This document shows, piece by piece, positions 6,899 to 6,899 of a DNA stretch of 6,899 nucleotides; within the stretch, counting starts at the first letter, position 1, and each line of letters opens with the position of its first letter. The notes below the pieces were generated by a model. That model saw only the letters and a program-made list of their open reading frames with translations, was not told the DNA's origin and ran no database searches. Position numbers and translations under genes: made by a program. The stretch comes from Hyphomicrobiaceae bacterium (GTDB taxonomy: Bacteria; Pseudomonadota; Alphaproteobacteria; Rhizobiales; Hyphomicrobiaceae). Where the stretch lies: the NCBI GenBank assembly GCA_025359005.1, contig JANYHP010000263.1, positions 1-6,899 of the forward strand, given 5' to 3'.

Positions 6899-6899
6899 C

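Overview
The window holds a membrane-bound, selenocysteine-containing formate dehydrogenase locus of the FdnGHI/FdoGHI (formate dehydrogenase N/O) type from a high-GC bacterium. The close match to the enterobacterial enzyme, the high-GC codon use and the twin-arginine leader suggest a proteobacterium, possibly alpha- or betaproteobacterial. The species cannot be told from the sequence. All recognised genes lie on the minus strand, so transcription runs from high to low coordinates.

In transcription order, two tightly spaced genes come first: an unrecognised alanine-rich protein whose stop lies at 6635 and which may be cut by the window edge, and a 150-residue protein resembling the glycine-cleavage H protein (lipoyl carrier), at 6630-6178. 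A 262-base non-coding stretch follows. It contains a weak inverted repeat, a candidate terminator hairpin (6052-6034) and a candidate -35/-10 promoter (5995-5967). Next is the formate dehydrogenase operon: fdnG (5915-2829, interrupted by an in-frame TGA read as selenocysteine, with a SECIS hairpin directly after it), fdnH (2814-1912, four 4Fe-4S clusters plus a membrane anchor) and fdnI (1915-1235, cytochrome b556). The last two overlap by ATGA. After an 86-base gap with a strong 12-bp hairpin come fdhE (1148-213, accessory factor for activating the enzyme) and the first 64 codons of selA (193 to the window edge), which encodes selenocysteine synthase.

The genes form one functional unit. FdnG oxidises formate at a Mo/W-bis-MGD-selenocysteine centre on the periplasmic side. 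FdnH carries the electrons through its Fe-S chain, and FdnI passes them through haem b to the quinone pool. FdhE assists maturation before Tat export. SelA makes the Sec-tRNA needed to read the UGA in fdnG, so substrate and recoding machinery sit together. The window is mostly a well-understood system. The less explained parts are the H-protein-like gene with its unknown partner upstream, and the hairpin dividing structural from accessory genes.
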